Positions 11,827 to 23,680 of a stretch of DNA of 64,000 nt are shown one piece after another. Position 1 is the stretch's first letter; the number at the start of each line of letters is the position of its first letter. A model generated the notes under the pieces. That model made no database searches. It worked only from the letters and a program-made list of their open reading frames with translations, and was not told the origin of the DNA. A program made the translations under genes and the position numbers. Source of the stretch: Paragyromitra xinjiangensis (lineage: Eukaryota > Ascomycota > Pezizomycetes > Pezizales > Discinaceae); contig JBCAMK010000015.1 of the NCBI GenBank assembly GCA_038503065.1, forward strand, positions 1,116,001 to 1,180,000, read 5' to 3'.

Positions 11827-12850
11827 TTAATACCTCTCCTTCCTTCTCAAGTCATCGCTGAACTCCTCCAGAGGACTCCTCAACAGCTTGGTCTCCTTCC
11901 ACAAGTTAGGTGTCAGGAAAGCGTAGGTGTTACCGACAGCAGCGAAGGTAGCTTTAAGGGTGTTCTCGAGGGTCTTTGTGGAACCGGACGAGGCAGTGTA
12001 GACGTCCTGGACACCAGCAAGCTGGAGAAGGCGCTTGACAGCGGGGGAAGCGACCAAACCAGTACCACGGGGAGCAGGAATCAACTGTATCGCATTTTAG
12101 CCTCACTATCGATCACTCACAGAATATCGAAATAGGGCTTACCCTGACGGTGACGGAACCACACTTTCCAGACTCCTTAGCAGCCAGAGAGTGGGGCTCT
12201 CCGAGAGACGAACCCCAGTATCCACGACGAATAGGGAGAACAGAGAGTTTGGCAATAATGATGGCAGCGCGGATGGCAGTCGCGACTTCCTTGGAGGTCT
12301 TGATACCGAGACCGACGTGACCCTCGCTGTCACCGATAACGACGATAGCCTTGAAACGGGTACGTTGACCGGCACGAGTCTGCTTCTGGACGGGTTTGAT
12401 CTGGAGAAAGAGGTGGATATTAGTTACTGATACGCAAAAGTATCATTTCCCAGCTTCCAAATCCGAGTCTCGATTCATCCAAACCCAAGAAAATACATGC
12501 TCCTAGCCAATTCGTTGCCCAACATAACCCGCTGATTCTTAGGCCCAAAATTGGGGGGAAGTATCAGAGCTCACCTTCATGACCTCATCCTTCAGCTTTG
12601 GCAGGAAGAAATCGACAATCTGGTACTCCTTAATGGGCAGAGAGTGGAGGTAGATCTCCTCCATGCTCTTAATCTTTCCAAGCTTAACCAGTCTTCCGAG
12701 CTTGGTGACTGGTTGCCATTCCTTCTCCTCGTTCTTGGGGCCCCTGCGAGGTCCACGACGTCCACCACGGCCACGGCCACGATCACCACCGCGGTCACCA
12801 CCACGAGCTCCGAATCCTCCTCCGCGTCCTGCTCCTGCTGTGTCAGCCAT
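11827..12850 (-). CDS. RPS2: 40S ribosomal protein uS5 (RPS2)
   Basis: Three exons (12850-12575, 12400-12143, 12084-11827), all phase 0, encode 263 residues. uS5 is a core small-subunit protein at the mRNA entry channel and is important for decoding fidelity. The product begins with an RG/GG-rich stretch (residues about 7-35), typical of eukaryotic uS5 and a usual target of arginine methylation. The S5 double-stranded-RNA-binding fold follows ([18 protein letters not shown]), then the C-terminal S5 domain ([58 protein letters not shown]). Introns of 174 and 58 nt interrupt it. The ATG is the only one in frame ahead of the RG region. Confidence 0.97.
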
Positions 12851-13777
12851 GTTTGCTGTTTTGTATTTTTTTGTAGGGGGGTGTTTAGGGAGTTTGGTCG
12901 GCGGTTGGGCGGTCGTTTGTCGTTTATCGTGATGCTGACGGCTGGTGGTGGGGGGGAATTTTCGTGAGGGTGGAGCGCGACGGTTGCGCTGTGTGTGGGC
13001 TTGGCGGTCGGAGTTGTTAGGGCTGGGTGCAAGTCACAGTTTCGATAAGAAAGGATCTGATAAGGAGTAACCGATAAGATAAGCTATCACGTCAATGGCA
13101 GAGGAGATTGCTGTTTATTTAAATACTCACTTCAGCTTGGTGAATCTGCTAGTTTGGATTTTTGGTTTCGAATTCTGTAGAATACCGCTGACCTTCGGGT
13201 TTAAAATTCTTTTTCTGGGCCTTGGGGTCCCGAGGAGACAAAACCTGTAGAGTTCGTTGAAGCGTTTCGCCGAGGATATTACATGTATGTACCTTAAGCT
13301 AGTTTTGACTTGTAGTATTGGGGGCTTAATAGGGTGTTCAGGGTGCGGTAGGCTTTAACGCATTTTTCAGCCGCATGGCCTTAATGAGGTAGGGGAGTGG
13401 TCATGTTGGCCCGGGAGGAAATTGGTGGCAATTAGAAGAATCCCTGGATACGATTCTTGCTCTGAATATTTCGGGAGATATGGAGCTAGAATGATAGATA
13501 CAGTGATAATCTTCCTGGTTATTTGTGTTATGGTCGAGTCTAGGGGAGTTATTGTAGTGTCTCGACTGTGGCAAAACCAGACCGTCATGAGATGAGAACT
13601 GGCTAAAGTTGAAGAGGAAAAGATTGAATATAGATGTTATCAGACATAGCCTGGGCAGCAAACAAAGTTACTTCTATCCTATCGACCGTAGTACAGGAAA
13701 AAAATCACCGCCTTCAAGTTGCCATATATATAACTCTGTGCCCCCATATGCATCTCTTTCCCATAAATCTCCAGCGC
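12851..13777. other. Intergenic region
   Basis: Holds the RPS2 5' flank and about 500 bp with short unsupported open frames. I see no conserved gene, tRNA or repeat. Confidence 0.6.
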
Positions 13778-13991
13778 TTACGGCTGTTGGCCAATTGGCG
13801 GGTATTCGCTACCCTCAGCCTTCTCGCAGGTGCACCACTCCTCCTTCGGGATAGCATCCATGACGGTCGGGATATGCCTACCGCAACCATACCAGGAACT
13901 CTTATCTACGGTCATATTAGGGCTTGAGCTTGATATTGTTGGTAGAAGATAGATGCTTACTGCAGGCAGCACAGGTCGTTTTTCTGCACAT
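13778..13991 (-). CDS. Small conserved Cys-rich protein (52 aa)
   Basis: Two exons, 13991-13961 and 13905-13778, are joined by a 55-nt intron with a GTAAGC donor, CTAAT branch site and TAG acceptor (phase 1). The product starts MCRKTTCAACNK, continues SSWYGCGRHIPTVMDAIP and has WCTCE before a short tail. The layout C-x(4)-C-x-x-C, then GCGxH, then CxC looks like a compact zinc-binding knot. Short proteins of this pattern recur in filamentous fungi, as I recall them, without an assigned function. Without splicing, only the C-terminal 45 residues are visible from an internal ATG. The paired cysteines and clean intron make it likely real. Confidence 0.72.
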
Positions 13992-14697
13992 GATTGGTGT
14001 TGCGGGGTAGTTGTAGATGGTTTTGAGGTTTGGGGATGTATTGCTGAGGATTTTGCGAGAGTTCAGTGTAGGAGACGAGTTGCAGTATTTATGTGCTTTA
14101 GAGGCTTGGAATTGCTAGTAAACGTAAAGATCCTTCCCCGCGCTGCAAAAGTTCACGTGGTCGGCGAGCTCTTATCGATAAGCTTGTGTTTCCCAGGTCG
14201 CCGATGAATGGTCACCGGCGGTTTCATGCATCGTGATCAGATCCGCAAGGTCCCGACGATCCAGGCTAGTTGCCAAGAATCTTCAATGACTGACCTCTTG
14301 GCAAAGCATCCGGTCCTTACAGCTTTCACCTACCAGAGCAATTCCAGTTTAAAGGGGTTTTTGGTAAATCGAGTTGGGGAAACTTAGACCTTAAAATATT
14401 CTGTTCTATTGTAGCTGAGCCACGGAAATAGACCAGTTCTTCCTCTTCTGGAAAGAGTTTTCTGGTTTGGAGACGACCGCCTGAAAGAAGTACCAAGACA
14501 CCTGCAGATCGAATTATCTGGGCGATTCTGGGGTATTCCCTATCAGGGTCGTGCTTGATCATATGGTAGTAGGAGTTTGGTTAGCGTCCCGTTTTATCCA
14601 TTCTATGCAGGTGAAGGGACTGCTAGAAAATCCTTGGCACCCTGTATATAAACGGGGTCCCGTCTCTTTTATTTCTTACATCCTGTTGTCAGAAACC

Positions 14698-15390
14698 ATG
14701 GTACATTCGTTTCCATCTATCAACTCATTCATTTTATCTTGGGTTTAGTTTTGGCTTTATTTATCACTGATACAAGCTTTCTTAATATAACATAAACTCA
14801 GAAACAAAGAGATCTTTAGTCTACATTTTCTCCACTACCCATACTTTCATCCTCACGCAGTATATTGTTTGGTACTAGCATCTCCTTTTACACATCATTG
14901 GGGGGTAACGATAGGGATGCCATATTCTGCAGAAACAGGTGCTCGATTCGTATATTCATTCCTTCTCCTGCGTCGCTAATGAGGTTCATAGCTATTGAAC
15001 AAAATCTATTCGGCACAGCACTCAGCTGTGAACCGTCAACATTTATTCGATAAAACCTGTGATATTATTGGCATAGGAGTTCCTTCGAAAGTGTTCCTAT
15101 ATCCTCTCGAAAACCCTTCATCGACTGAATTCGGAGATATGGAGAAGTGGAAGAAATATCATGTGATGCCCACGAGGGAAGGATGGCCTAGATCTGCTAT
15201 CTTTGCGTCGATTTGCGACATTACTGGCATGCTAGCATATGTGGGAGAGAAGTCAATTGACTTCCACAAAATCGAGTCATTTCTTGGGAAAGCTCTATCT
15301 ATCCCTGGTTATGTGATGACAAAGTTGGAGCGACGTTTAAGATGTGCAACCGGAGTTGTTAGGTGTCGATTGAGCGACAGTGATTGGTAG
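14698..15390 (+). CDS. Orphan protein gene, three exons
   Basis: Proposed exons are 14698-14742, 14812-14949 and 14992-15390 (phase 0 throughout; about 193 residues). The second intron (42 nt) is convincing: donor GTATAT, branch GCTAAT and acceptor ATAG, joining two open frames. The first exon and its intron are less certain. A TATATAAA-like box lies at about 14643-14651, some 50 bp upstream of the proposed ATG. The last exon encodes a mixed-composition stretch including YPLENPSSTEFGDMEKWKKY and GEKSIDFHKIESFLGKAL, with no family I recognise. No signal peptide is evident beyond a hydrophobic N-terminus. Confidence 0.42.
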
Positions 15391-17241
15391 AATCGCAGAA
15401 GAGTAAGTTTAGAGACGCCTGTATTTCGCTACTACGGGTTAATCCAATAGTCGATTTGCTTTAGTTAGAAGTTGCTGACACTACTGGCATGTTACCACTA
15501 CAGAGAGTCGCCCATATCAGGTTTCCCGAGCCTGGGAACTAGATATACTGCCCGAGTATTGATATTATGAGCTCTACCGCTAGAGAATCTAGTACTTCCC
15601 CTGCGGGTGGAGAAATCCAACAACCCTAAATATTATTATGGGATTCTACAGACTTTACTGCTGAAGGATTTAGCGCTGTTATTTTGAGTACATACCAGAC
15701 CCCGGCAGCAAAGATGAAAATTCAGTATTTCTCAAACTTCCTATGGAAACTACGGTCAATATCTGGAGCTATTGAGGTTGGAGGAGAATGAGACGAAGTA
15801 GATGAAGTAATAGGGATCTCATCAAACACTTTAACGGAATTAGCATTGGCAGACGGTTTCTTAAGACCAACACAACAGTCATCAGCCATATTGCGGTGGC
15901 AGAATCTAAGGTACATGTAGTACATTCCTTGTGGAGGGCGATGTTTTTATCCGTTGGTATGCCGTTATCCTGGAATACCTCAGGGGTTTGGTTGGACAGC
16001 TGAAATTGGGCTGTCAAAGATGGGGTGTAAGGGTATCACGGTCCCTAAGACACGATGAATAGACATATCACTGAGAGACTTATAATTTGATTAAGACGAG
16101 GAGAGAAGCTCCTACGTCTTTACTGGCGTATTTATACTAGGCTAGCGCCAACATTGCTTGGTCACGACATTCGTCCCGTGACACGGGGACTGAATGTATG
16201 GACGAGGGAAATGAGGAGGATGTAAATGTCCCCAGAGATGAGTTGGAGAAAAAAGGAGGATCGTGGGTCTAGAGAAGAGCAAGAGGTGGAGGAGAAAAGG
16301 TTTCTTAGATACTCATTACTCATTACTCACCCTGATTAAGGGACGCTAATAATAACCGTTATGCTCACGTATTTGACTAGAATTGTCAAATTCTCAGAAA
16401 TCACTAACTCAAACATGACATCAAAAGCTCTTAGTTTAGTATAATATTTTTATTATTGTATCAAGCTCTTCTGGCCTTTTCGCAGAGGGATTTTCTCTGA
16501 AACCCGCAAGGTTGTACGATTCCCTACAGACTCCTACATAGCAACCACTAGTTACAGCACTAACCCCACCGGAGGTTGTTAATCGGTTGTAGTTTTTTTT
16601 GGAGGGTGTCTCGGTCGTAATTGGTTTTATCTAGGTGTTGTGAGTCTTGTGATTTGATTTTTGAGCAGTTTTTGTGGTGATCCTGCAACTTCAATGTCAC
16701 GAAAATTTGGTGTGGTTTTGACCGACCCATTACCCCGTCAAATACGTTACTGACTTCGTTTAAACGGCCTGATTTATATTAGTAGACGAGGTTCTATTTT
16801 CTATTTCCTTGGTATTGCCACTATAAACTAGGTTACTCAAATCTGTACTCATGATATAACAATAACATCTGTTCAGAATGGATAAGCGTCTTCGAATCTC
16901 AACCCTTCCTAAGAGGAAGAATAGGATCTGGGGGCGAAATTGCTTTAGTCCCTCGAGCTCCTTTTGATCAATACACTTAACACGAGCACTATTACTCAAG
17001 TGATAGTGCCCAATGCTTATAGGGCCGGAGCACACAACACCCATGAGCTGAAACCCCCAGTACGCCCTAAGAAATAGCTAAATTATATGCTATTGTATAG
17101 TAACCAGTAGTAAGTACACAAAACTGATTCTGTACGCCACAAACCCATCTATGCGCTAAGAATAAAGCGACAAAACCAAGCCCAAATGAAAACCCATCAT
17201 CAGCCGTTAACCATAATCTCATCACCCCACCGTAAATCTCA
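15391..17241. other. Intergenic region with one weak minus-strand open frame
   Basis: A TATAAATAC box on the minus strand (about 16121-16130) lies upstream of overlapping open frames at 16017-15722. The 67-codon frame at 15925-15722 begins MYYMYLRFCHRNMADDCC and is Ser/Thr-rich at its end. I could not join it to an upstream ATG by a valid intron, so I do not call a gene. I see nothing else in the rest. Confidence 0.4.
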
Positions 17242-18792
17242 CTATCCCCTCCAAACTTCCCCACCTGCTTTCCCCCCTAAAATAATCCCCATAGCTTCCA
17301 CCCTCTGCCTATACTCATCCATTCTCGCTTGCACCTCTACTCCATTCCACAACTCCCGTCCACCATCTTTCTTCGCTAGCGTCGGTATTCCAATCTGCTC
17401 GATAGCGAAGCTCGCTGCAACGGTCCCCATTGCTGCTGCGAGAACAAAGTTATCCTTATAGCGGACGAGACCAATTGCGAGACCGCCGATGAATGTGTTC
17501 CCGCCACCAGTAGGATCCACAACTTTATGATGGCTTTTATCGTCTTCCTTCATCTGGACTCTGCTAGTAGTTCCGTTCCCGTTCGCTTCGGCCTCCTCCT
17601 TGCTCTCGGGCTGGTAGTATGCTGGCAGCCACACGTTCATTCTCTTTCGGCTACTAACGAGACATCCCATTTTCCCGCAGCGGACGATAACAGCGCCGTT
17701 TCCATCTTGGCCGATGCCTGCTGTGACGAGTTTTGTGGCAAGGGAGACGATAGTGGAGGGTGTGGAGATGTCGTCGGGGTCTTCAATGCCGTAGAAGCCA
17801 GCGAGTTCGTCGTGGTTGGGAGATATTACGTGCATTAATTTGAGGGTTTTGTACCTGCCGTGTAGAGGTGATTAGCGTGAATCCATGGAGTATTGAGATG
17901 TGGGAACAAACATTTCCACTCTATGCTCAGGCGTACACAGGTCTGGTACAGGCTCCCAAATAAACTTTGTCCCTGACCCTAAAAACCGATCCTCCAGTAC
18001 ACCACACAGCTCATAACACACCATTTGCGCCCTCGTCGGGCTACAAATCAGATGCACCGTTTTCGCCATGAGTAGCTTGGCAGTAATCAGGTCATCTGCC
18101 TCTAGCCTCTTCTTCGGCGTCAAATACTTAAACTCCCTATGATCGCCCGGACCATAGCTATTCCACCCTCTCGTGGTAAGTCTCTCTGGTGTTTCTCGAA
18201 TCTTGAGTTTCGTACCGAGGGCTAGAAGCTGCGCACGGATAGCAGGAGGGAAGTCACGACCGGCGTCAACAATCCAGCCAATGTTTTGGGAATAGGGTGG
18301 AGGTGAGAAGATGCGTGCGCCGATTACGCCTGTGGGGAGGTCGTGTTAGTGATGGTGGAGGCAGGCAGGGCGGAAGAACAAACGTCACGGTGGGAGAAGG
18401 GCAAACCGTAGGTGCCGGCGCCGCCGATGACGTCGTCGACGACGGTACGCGTGCCGGCGGGGCCGTAGTGGATTTGGTCTGTGCGTTCTGGTTAGATCAG
18501 CTTGCTGGAGGGGAAGTGGGGGTTGGGATTGGTGGGATGGGGAGGGGTCAGGAAGTGTAAAGGTTCTCTTCATAGTCACTAAAGGGACTTAAGAGAAAAC
18601 AGCGAAGATCATCATGTTATAGGAGAATAAGGGTCCCTGAATCTTGTCAAATGGCTTGGAGACAAACGTACCAATGATAAACATCCCCAGCGTGGTGAAG
18701 TCAACCTGCTGTGAGGAAGCACGGGCTGCAGCACGTCTTATTGATGGCCATGAGGTGGGCGAGTATGGCTGGTGCATAAGAGGGTCCTGCAT
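17242..18792 (-). CDS. pfkB-family carbohydrate kinase, MAK32-like
   Basis: Four exons (18792-18672, 18478-18407, 18329-17912, 17854-17242; phases 1, 1 and 2) encode about 407 residues. The ribokinase fold is visible: an N-terminal FTTLGMFII strand, VVDDVIGGAGTY (the GG motif of pfkB sugar kinases), WEPVPDLC, VISPNHDELAGF, and DPTGGGNTFIGG. The last is the pfkB signature 2 region. In canonical members it reads DTxGAGD and the final Asp is the catalytic base; here the position is Asn, as in the MAK32 branch. That suggests altered or lost kinase activity. Yeast Mak32 is known for maintenance of the L-A double-stranded RNA virus; its substrate is unclear. The start is chosen at the ATG of MQDPLMHQ; an upstream frame extension exists. 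Confidence 0.85.
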
Positions 18793-19346
18793 AGTTGTTT
18801 CGAGAGGCTGCTGTCTTGGAGGGGGGTTTTCGTGGATGTCTACTAGTATACAGCAGAGCAGAGCAGAACAGAGATGAAGTTGAAGCTCAGATTCACGATA
18901 ACAAAAACCCGATTTCGCCAGATGCTGTGGCTGTGCCGAAGTTGACTGTGGCTGTTGAAATGTGGCTTGACCAGTGAAAGTAGCCTTCTGCAAGTGGACT
19001 AGCTCTCCCAGCTGCGAGTTCACGACATCACCGCCAAAGTGGTCAACTACCTGAGACACTCTTCCAGCCTGTCGCCAGCTATCACCGAACTTCTCCACCC
19101 TCAACGATAGCTCCATACGGTCTACAGTACTTACGAAGCCTCCCCCTGAGCTCTTGGGGAAACGTTACAGCACGAATTAACTCCGTCCAGAACAGCCACT
19201 ATCTCCTATTCAGCTATCTGCACCCCCGAACACCTCTAACCACCAACCAAGCCACCGTTTTTACTATTTAATTCCAAAAATTACCCCACGCCCACTGCGT
19301 GAACCTAACTTCTCCATCCAGGCCACCCTGCCATGTGCGCTGATGC
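18793..19346. other. Divergent promoter region between kinase and PIG-Y genes
   Basis: About 550 bp lie between two divergently transcribed genes. The kinase-side open frame continues upstream without a stop to 19116, so a longer N-terminus cannot be excluded. No repeat or RNA gene is visible. Confidence 0.5.
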
Positions 19347-20474
19347 ATGAACCCATCCCATGCATACACCAACGGATCTCCTAAGGGGCCACCAGGAGCA
19401 CCACACCCACAACCACCCCCATCCCCGCCCCCGTCTACCGCAATCCTGGGGAAGAAATCCACACCCCCGCGGCTCCGGCGCCGCGGCTTCACAATTGGCG
19501 CCGACGACGACGAGAGCTCTGGCGGCGAAAACACAGTATTCGCATTCGGGTACAGTGGCAGTGTCAACGGAGGCAGTGGAGGAGGGGGAGAAAGGAGAGA
19601 CGGTTCCCCCGTCGGGAAAAGGGGGAAAAGTAAAGATAAGAATAAACCTGTTGAGAACACGCAGACCCCGGGGACGCCGGTGATGGCGCAGAGGAAGCAG
19701 AGGAGACGTGGACGGAGCTTGAGGAAGACGGCGCTGCTTCGGCCAGGGCGGGGTGTGTTTGATGGTGCGTTGGTCGTGGGTCTTGTTGGGGCTGGGACTA
19801 GTCTTTCTGTTCCTGCGGTTCCGGGGTCGGGGATGTCGTTGGGCAATGGGGTGCCGTTGACTGCGCGGAGGAGTAATTCACCGGGGTCACTAAAGCTTCC
19901 GTCTCCGGTTCTTGCTTCTCCGGCTACTATTGTTACTGGCTCTGCGATTTACGATAGTGGTGATGAAGAGGAGGAAGGTAGTGCGTATCGTGGCGGTGGA
20001 GGGGTGTCACGGTATGGGAGGGGTCGGAGTGGAAGTGTGGTTATGGTGATGCCGAGGTCAAGGCAGGAGGAGATTGCGAGTGCGGCGGATACGGCATATT
20101 GGGGGTGGGTTGTGGGAGGGGCTACGTGGGTGGTGTTTGTGGTGGGGATGGGAAGTGTGTTAGGGGTTTGGGAGTGGGCGTGGGATGTACCGGAGGTAAG
20201 ATTCCTTTGATTCTTCCTTGTTCTCCGAGCACTTGATGTCGCTCGGAGGGAGTTGTAGTTAGATACTAATGGTAACGGTGAACAGAGTCCCTTTCCGAGA
20301 GTCCCGGAAGCATATAAAAAAGAAGACGAGGGCGCGTTCCCTATACCGGGGTATTATCCGGCGCTGATTATTCTGACTTGTATTATGGCGTGGGTGTGGG
20401 TAGTCGTGGCTTGGGTTGGGATGAAGTACTTTAAACATGCCAAAATACAGCCACCCAGTGATGACCTTTTATGA
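19347..20474 (+). CDS. PIG-Y-domain protein, GPI-GlcNAc transferase subunit
   Basis: Two exons (19347-20195, 20286-20474; phase 0) encode 345 residues. The C-terminal ~110 residues hold two membrane segments: WGWVVGGATWVVFVVG, then YYPALIILTCIMAWVWVVVA. The second is followed by WVGMKYFKHA, which matches the Trp-rich end of PIG-Y (ERI1 in yeast). PIG-Y is a small regulatory subunit of the complex that makes GlcNAc-PI, the first step of GPI-anchor synthesis in the ER membrane. Animal PIG-Y is only about 70 residues. Here a ~230-residue Pro/Gly/Ser/Arg-rich, probably disordered extension precedes the membrane part. The second membrane segment lies wholly in the second exon, so an unspliced reading misses it. 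The family call rests on this C-terminal motif. Confidence 0.7.
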
Positions 20475-21108
20475 GGGACTAGAGTGGAAAGATGGGTATA
20501 GGGGTTATACGGAGCTTATGCGTACTCGAGTAGATAGTAATGTAATGGTGTAAAAGGGTGGGGAAATAAGGGAATGGTAGTGGAGGGTGGGGAGTTGTTT
20601 CTTTTCGGTTTTTATATTTCTTATTCTTAAAAGTGCGAGTCTTGCGGTTTTTCGGTTTTCTTGTCTTTTATTGTTGTTGTAAATATGCATATACATTTGG
20701 ACTGGATTGGAAGTGTTGTAACTTGTGGGATTATTTCATTAGGAGCGTGGGTTTTCTTTCGTGCGTGGGAATGGAGGAATACAGGTGAATTAACAGAGAT
20801 TCAATTGGAGTTGAGGGCTCTGAATTATTTACGAATTCTAGACAGTCCAGTTGCAGATCTAACGCCAATCAGGGACGAGATGCCCCAGAAGATGCTCATC
20901 CACTTTGACACTCCCGATCCCCCGGGTAACCACCTGCAACGGTCCCCACGCGTGTAACTCGCCTGCAGTTTCGTCAACGGCGCATCACACAACCCTAAAA
21001 CACCAACAACGCCCCCCCAAAACCCCCTCCTGATCCACCACCACAACCCCCCCCCCGCGACGCCCCCTGCGGCATACTCCCTTAATCCATCCCGATGCCG
21101 TTACAGCC
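20475..21108. other. Intergenic region between PIG-Y and DLT1 genes
   Basis: The 5' flank of DLT1 is rich in C-tracts on the plus strand (about 20985-21070). I see no additional gene. Confidence 0.5.
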
Positions 21109-22296
21109 ATGGCACTCCACCGTCTCCACCGATTCTTCTACTCCACCTCATTCACACTACTCTTCCTATTCCTATTCATCCTCCTGCTCATCACCCCAGC
21201 CGACGCCGTCGTCCAAGCCTACTTCTACAATTCCCAACTCTACAACGTCTTCGTCATAGCCGGAGCCTATGTCCTCACCGCCGTCCTCGCCCTCGCCATC
21301 TACGTCTCTCGCATCTACTCAGTCCGCAGCCTCATGTCCGAAATACCCAAATCCCACGTCCCCGTCAAGAAGCTCGACCTACCAAAACGAGTACACAAAG
21401 CAGTAGCCGGGAACCTAAGTCGAAGCGCAATCATTGCAGTCCAGAGCAAACCTGGAGCAACAACTGTTGTGAGTGAAGTAGGAGGGGAGGAAAATACGAT
21501 TACACATCCTGGATGGTCACCCCCCTCGAGTGTGGATCTACCGGATGTTCATTATCTCTCGGTGATACTCGAACTACCACATCTGATCGAAGCTAAAGCA
21601 CTGTCGTTACAACCCCCACCGCCGTCTCCTGCGCAGCCGCTGGATCGGCAGCCGCATATGACGTTGCGCGCGTATTTGACGCATTTGGCGGCGTTGGGGT
21701 ATGTTCGTTCTGGTGTTGCAGATGTCTTTTTGTTGGGGTATGAGCGTGCGAGGTTTAGGACGAGGGGGGAGGGGGTGGAGGAGGGTGAGTTTAGGGAGTT
21801 GATGAAGGTGTTTGCGGGGCTGCTTAGAGGGATGGGGGAACACTCTCCGCATGTAGCAGCAGGAATTCACATTGATGAGGATGGGTGGAGGACTGGGGAT
21901 GAGGATGATATTGTTGATGAGGAGAGTGGTGGACAGGAGGAGGGGTATTCTGAGAGTGGGAGTGTTAGGAGGTCGGGATTCGGGTATATGAGTTTGGGGT
22001 ATGAAACTACTACTACAGACTACGATGAGGAGGATGCTGGGTATGGAGGTTATCACGGTGCTGGGTTTGATCCGTATGCTGAACAGAGAGAGAGGGAACG
22101 ATATATTGAGAGGGAGAGAAGCAGGGTGAGGAGTAGTCTTGGAGAGGCGATGATGGAACGGAATGGAACTCGGACGACTGTGGAGACGTCGTCGATGGGT
22201 TCACGGGATGGTGATGCGATTGAGATGCAGTCGTTGAGCCCGAGAAGCGCGAGTAGGAGGCTAAGTGTTAGGGTTAGTACTGGGACTTTTGGATAA
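21109..22296 (+). CDS. DLT1: DLT1 (defect at low temperature protein 1) homologue
   Basis: A single-exon gene of 395 residues. The opening (MALHRLHRFFYSTSF, then two membrane segments around residues 13-33 and 45-66, with ITPADAVVQAYFYNSQLYN between) is the fungal Dlt1 signature. SRSAIIAVQSKP follows. The middle holds a conserved LRAYLTHLAALGYV block. The tail is acidic, Ser/Gly/Tyr-rich and probably disordered. Yeast Dlt1 is required for growth at low temperature; its molecular role is unknown. The start is the ATG immediately before the conserved opening. There is no intron, unlike nearly all neighbours. Confidence 0.9.
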   Translation: MALHRLHRFFYSTSFTLLFLFLFILLLITPADAVVQAYFYNSQLYNVFVIAGAYVLTAVLALAIYVSRIYSVRSLMSEIPKSHVPVKKLDLPKRVHKAVAGNLSRSAIIAVQSKPGATTVVSEVGGEENTITHPGWSPPSSVDLPDVHYLSVILELPHLIEAKALSLQPPPPSPAQPLDRQPHMTLRAYLTHLAALGYVRSGVADVFLLGYERARFRTRGEGVEEGEFRELMKVFAGLLRGMGEHSPHVAAGIHIDEDGWRTGDEDDIVDEESGGQEEGYSESGSVRRSGFGYMSLGYETTTTDYDEEDAGYGGYHGAGFDPYAEQRERERYIERERSRVRSSLGEAMMERNGTRTTVETSSMGSRDGDAIEMQSLSPRSASRRLSVRVSTGTFG

Positions 22297-23392
22297 TGAG
22301 GGAGATTTGTTTGATTCCCGAGGGTTCCCGCGTTATATTGGGTATACATGCGTGGTGTGGTATACAGTCGACCTGGCTAGAACAGACTACGACTCGGTTG
22401 GGACACAACTTTGGTAAAGTTTGACTTGTAATGGGTATTCTCTCTTTTCTTTTCTTTTCTTTTCTCTTTGTTGGTGTTGATATGGGGTATTCTTTTTTTT
22501 TTGGGTGGAGTTTTTTTGACTACTGCATGTAAGAGACAAAAAAAAGGCGTTCTTGGGGAACTAGATTGATGTTTAAGTTGGGGGAGGTTTTAGAAACTGG
22601 GTTTCTTAGGTAGTTGTTTTAATTATTGGGTTGGTACTATTTGGGAGAGGTGGAAGGGATTTCGTTTCGATAGTGGGTTGTTGGGGTGTATTATAATTCT
22701 TTACTCCTGTTTGTTGAGTGTCACGGATTATCACTCGATATATATATATTTTTGTAGTGTCTGGACTGTTAGTGCTCTGTCGTAATGGTGGAGTAGGAAT
22801 AAGGAAGAGAAGGCTGTGGTTACGATGTGACTAGGCTTTTGGTCCTTATCTGGAAGAGTTAAAATTGAAGAGAAGCCTAACCATTAATCGTTGGCATAGC
22901 CGCGACTCCCTATAGTTTATAGGCTAGATAGCTACGAAAGCATTCGAGGCTTTAAGTAGTGCTCTCACAGGTAAGGTAAAGACAAGCATTTGACGACCAG
23001 ATAAGGGAAGCTCTATAGGAGTATTAAATTATATACATAAATAATAGGTTGGGGCCTGTATAAACACCAACAAACAACAGTGAAAAAAACTAAAACATGC
23101 GCCTGGTTAACGTTGGGTAACACTGGTAACGGGAGGGCGCCGAGTTATCAGCCAAGCAAAGTATCAAAGGTATAAGTGGTTAGGAGAAGAATAGGAGAAA
23201 GAAATTGAGTATAACAAGATCTAGACGTCTTCCCTTTTCTTGCTAGTTTATGTTATGTCTCTGGTCTAGTCTGCAGATGTGGCCTGCGGATGTAGCCCCA
23301 AGCGCTAGCTTCCTTCGATTTTCTAGAGGCTTCTTGGTATCCTTCGGACTAGGTAAATACTTCCCAACAACTAGGAGGTAGGCTGCCATAGT
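22297..23392. other. Intergenic region
   Basis: The DLT1 3' flank has a short (TTTTC)n run near 22445 and several T-rich tracts. No gene, RNA or longer repeat is visible. Confidence 0.6.
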
Positions 23393-23680
23393 CTACTGGA
23401 TTGCATTTGTCCAATCACCTTTTAGAGGTGGACTAGTATCGATATCTATAACATAGATAGTAAGGAGTTTATTAACGATTGCATATTTCGATTGAATTTC
23501 ATCGCAAGCCTCGGCGATGAATAGGTTATTTTCCACAATTTCTTCCTTTAGGAACCTGCCCTTCTCATTGTTGCATGTCCTTTGCATCTTTTCTTGTAGT
23601 GTTTCTATATGCATAAAGATCTCATGGCTAAGAAAGTCCACATATATATGCACTGTGGCCAATGCGGCCCCGACTGCCAA
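23393..23680 (-). pseudogene. Relic of the small helical-protein family, copy 1
   Basis: The 95-codon open stretch has no ATG at its start. Upstream, the segment matching the 5' leader of copy 2 (TTTCCCAGCCAAGAAAA) leads into an ATG that stops after three codons, and a further TAG lies in the way. The surviving part is predicted helical and resembles copy 2 in the block IETLQEKMQRTCNNEKG versus IQNLEARMRRTFENKR. A TATAAATA box near 23961 is shared with copy 2. I read it as a decayed duplicate. Confidence 0.5.

Noticed and set aside
14326..14562. 78-codon minus-strand open frame
   Set aside because: No recognisable family, splice partner or supporting promoter beyond a TATA-like motif that better serves the plus-strand gene.
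16760..17044. 94-codon minus-strand open frame
   Set aside because: Composition not protein-like and no motif.
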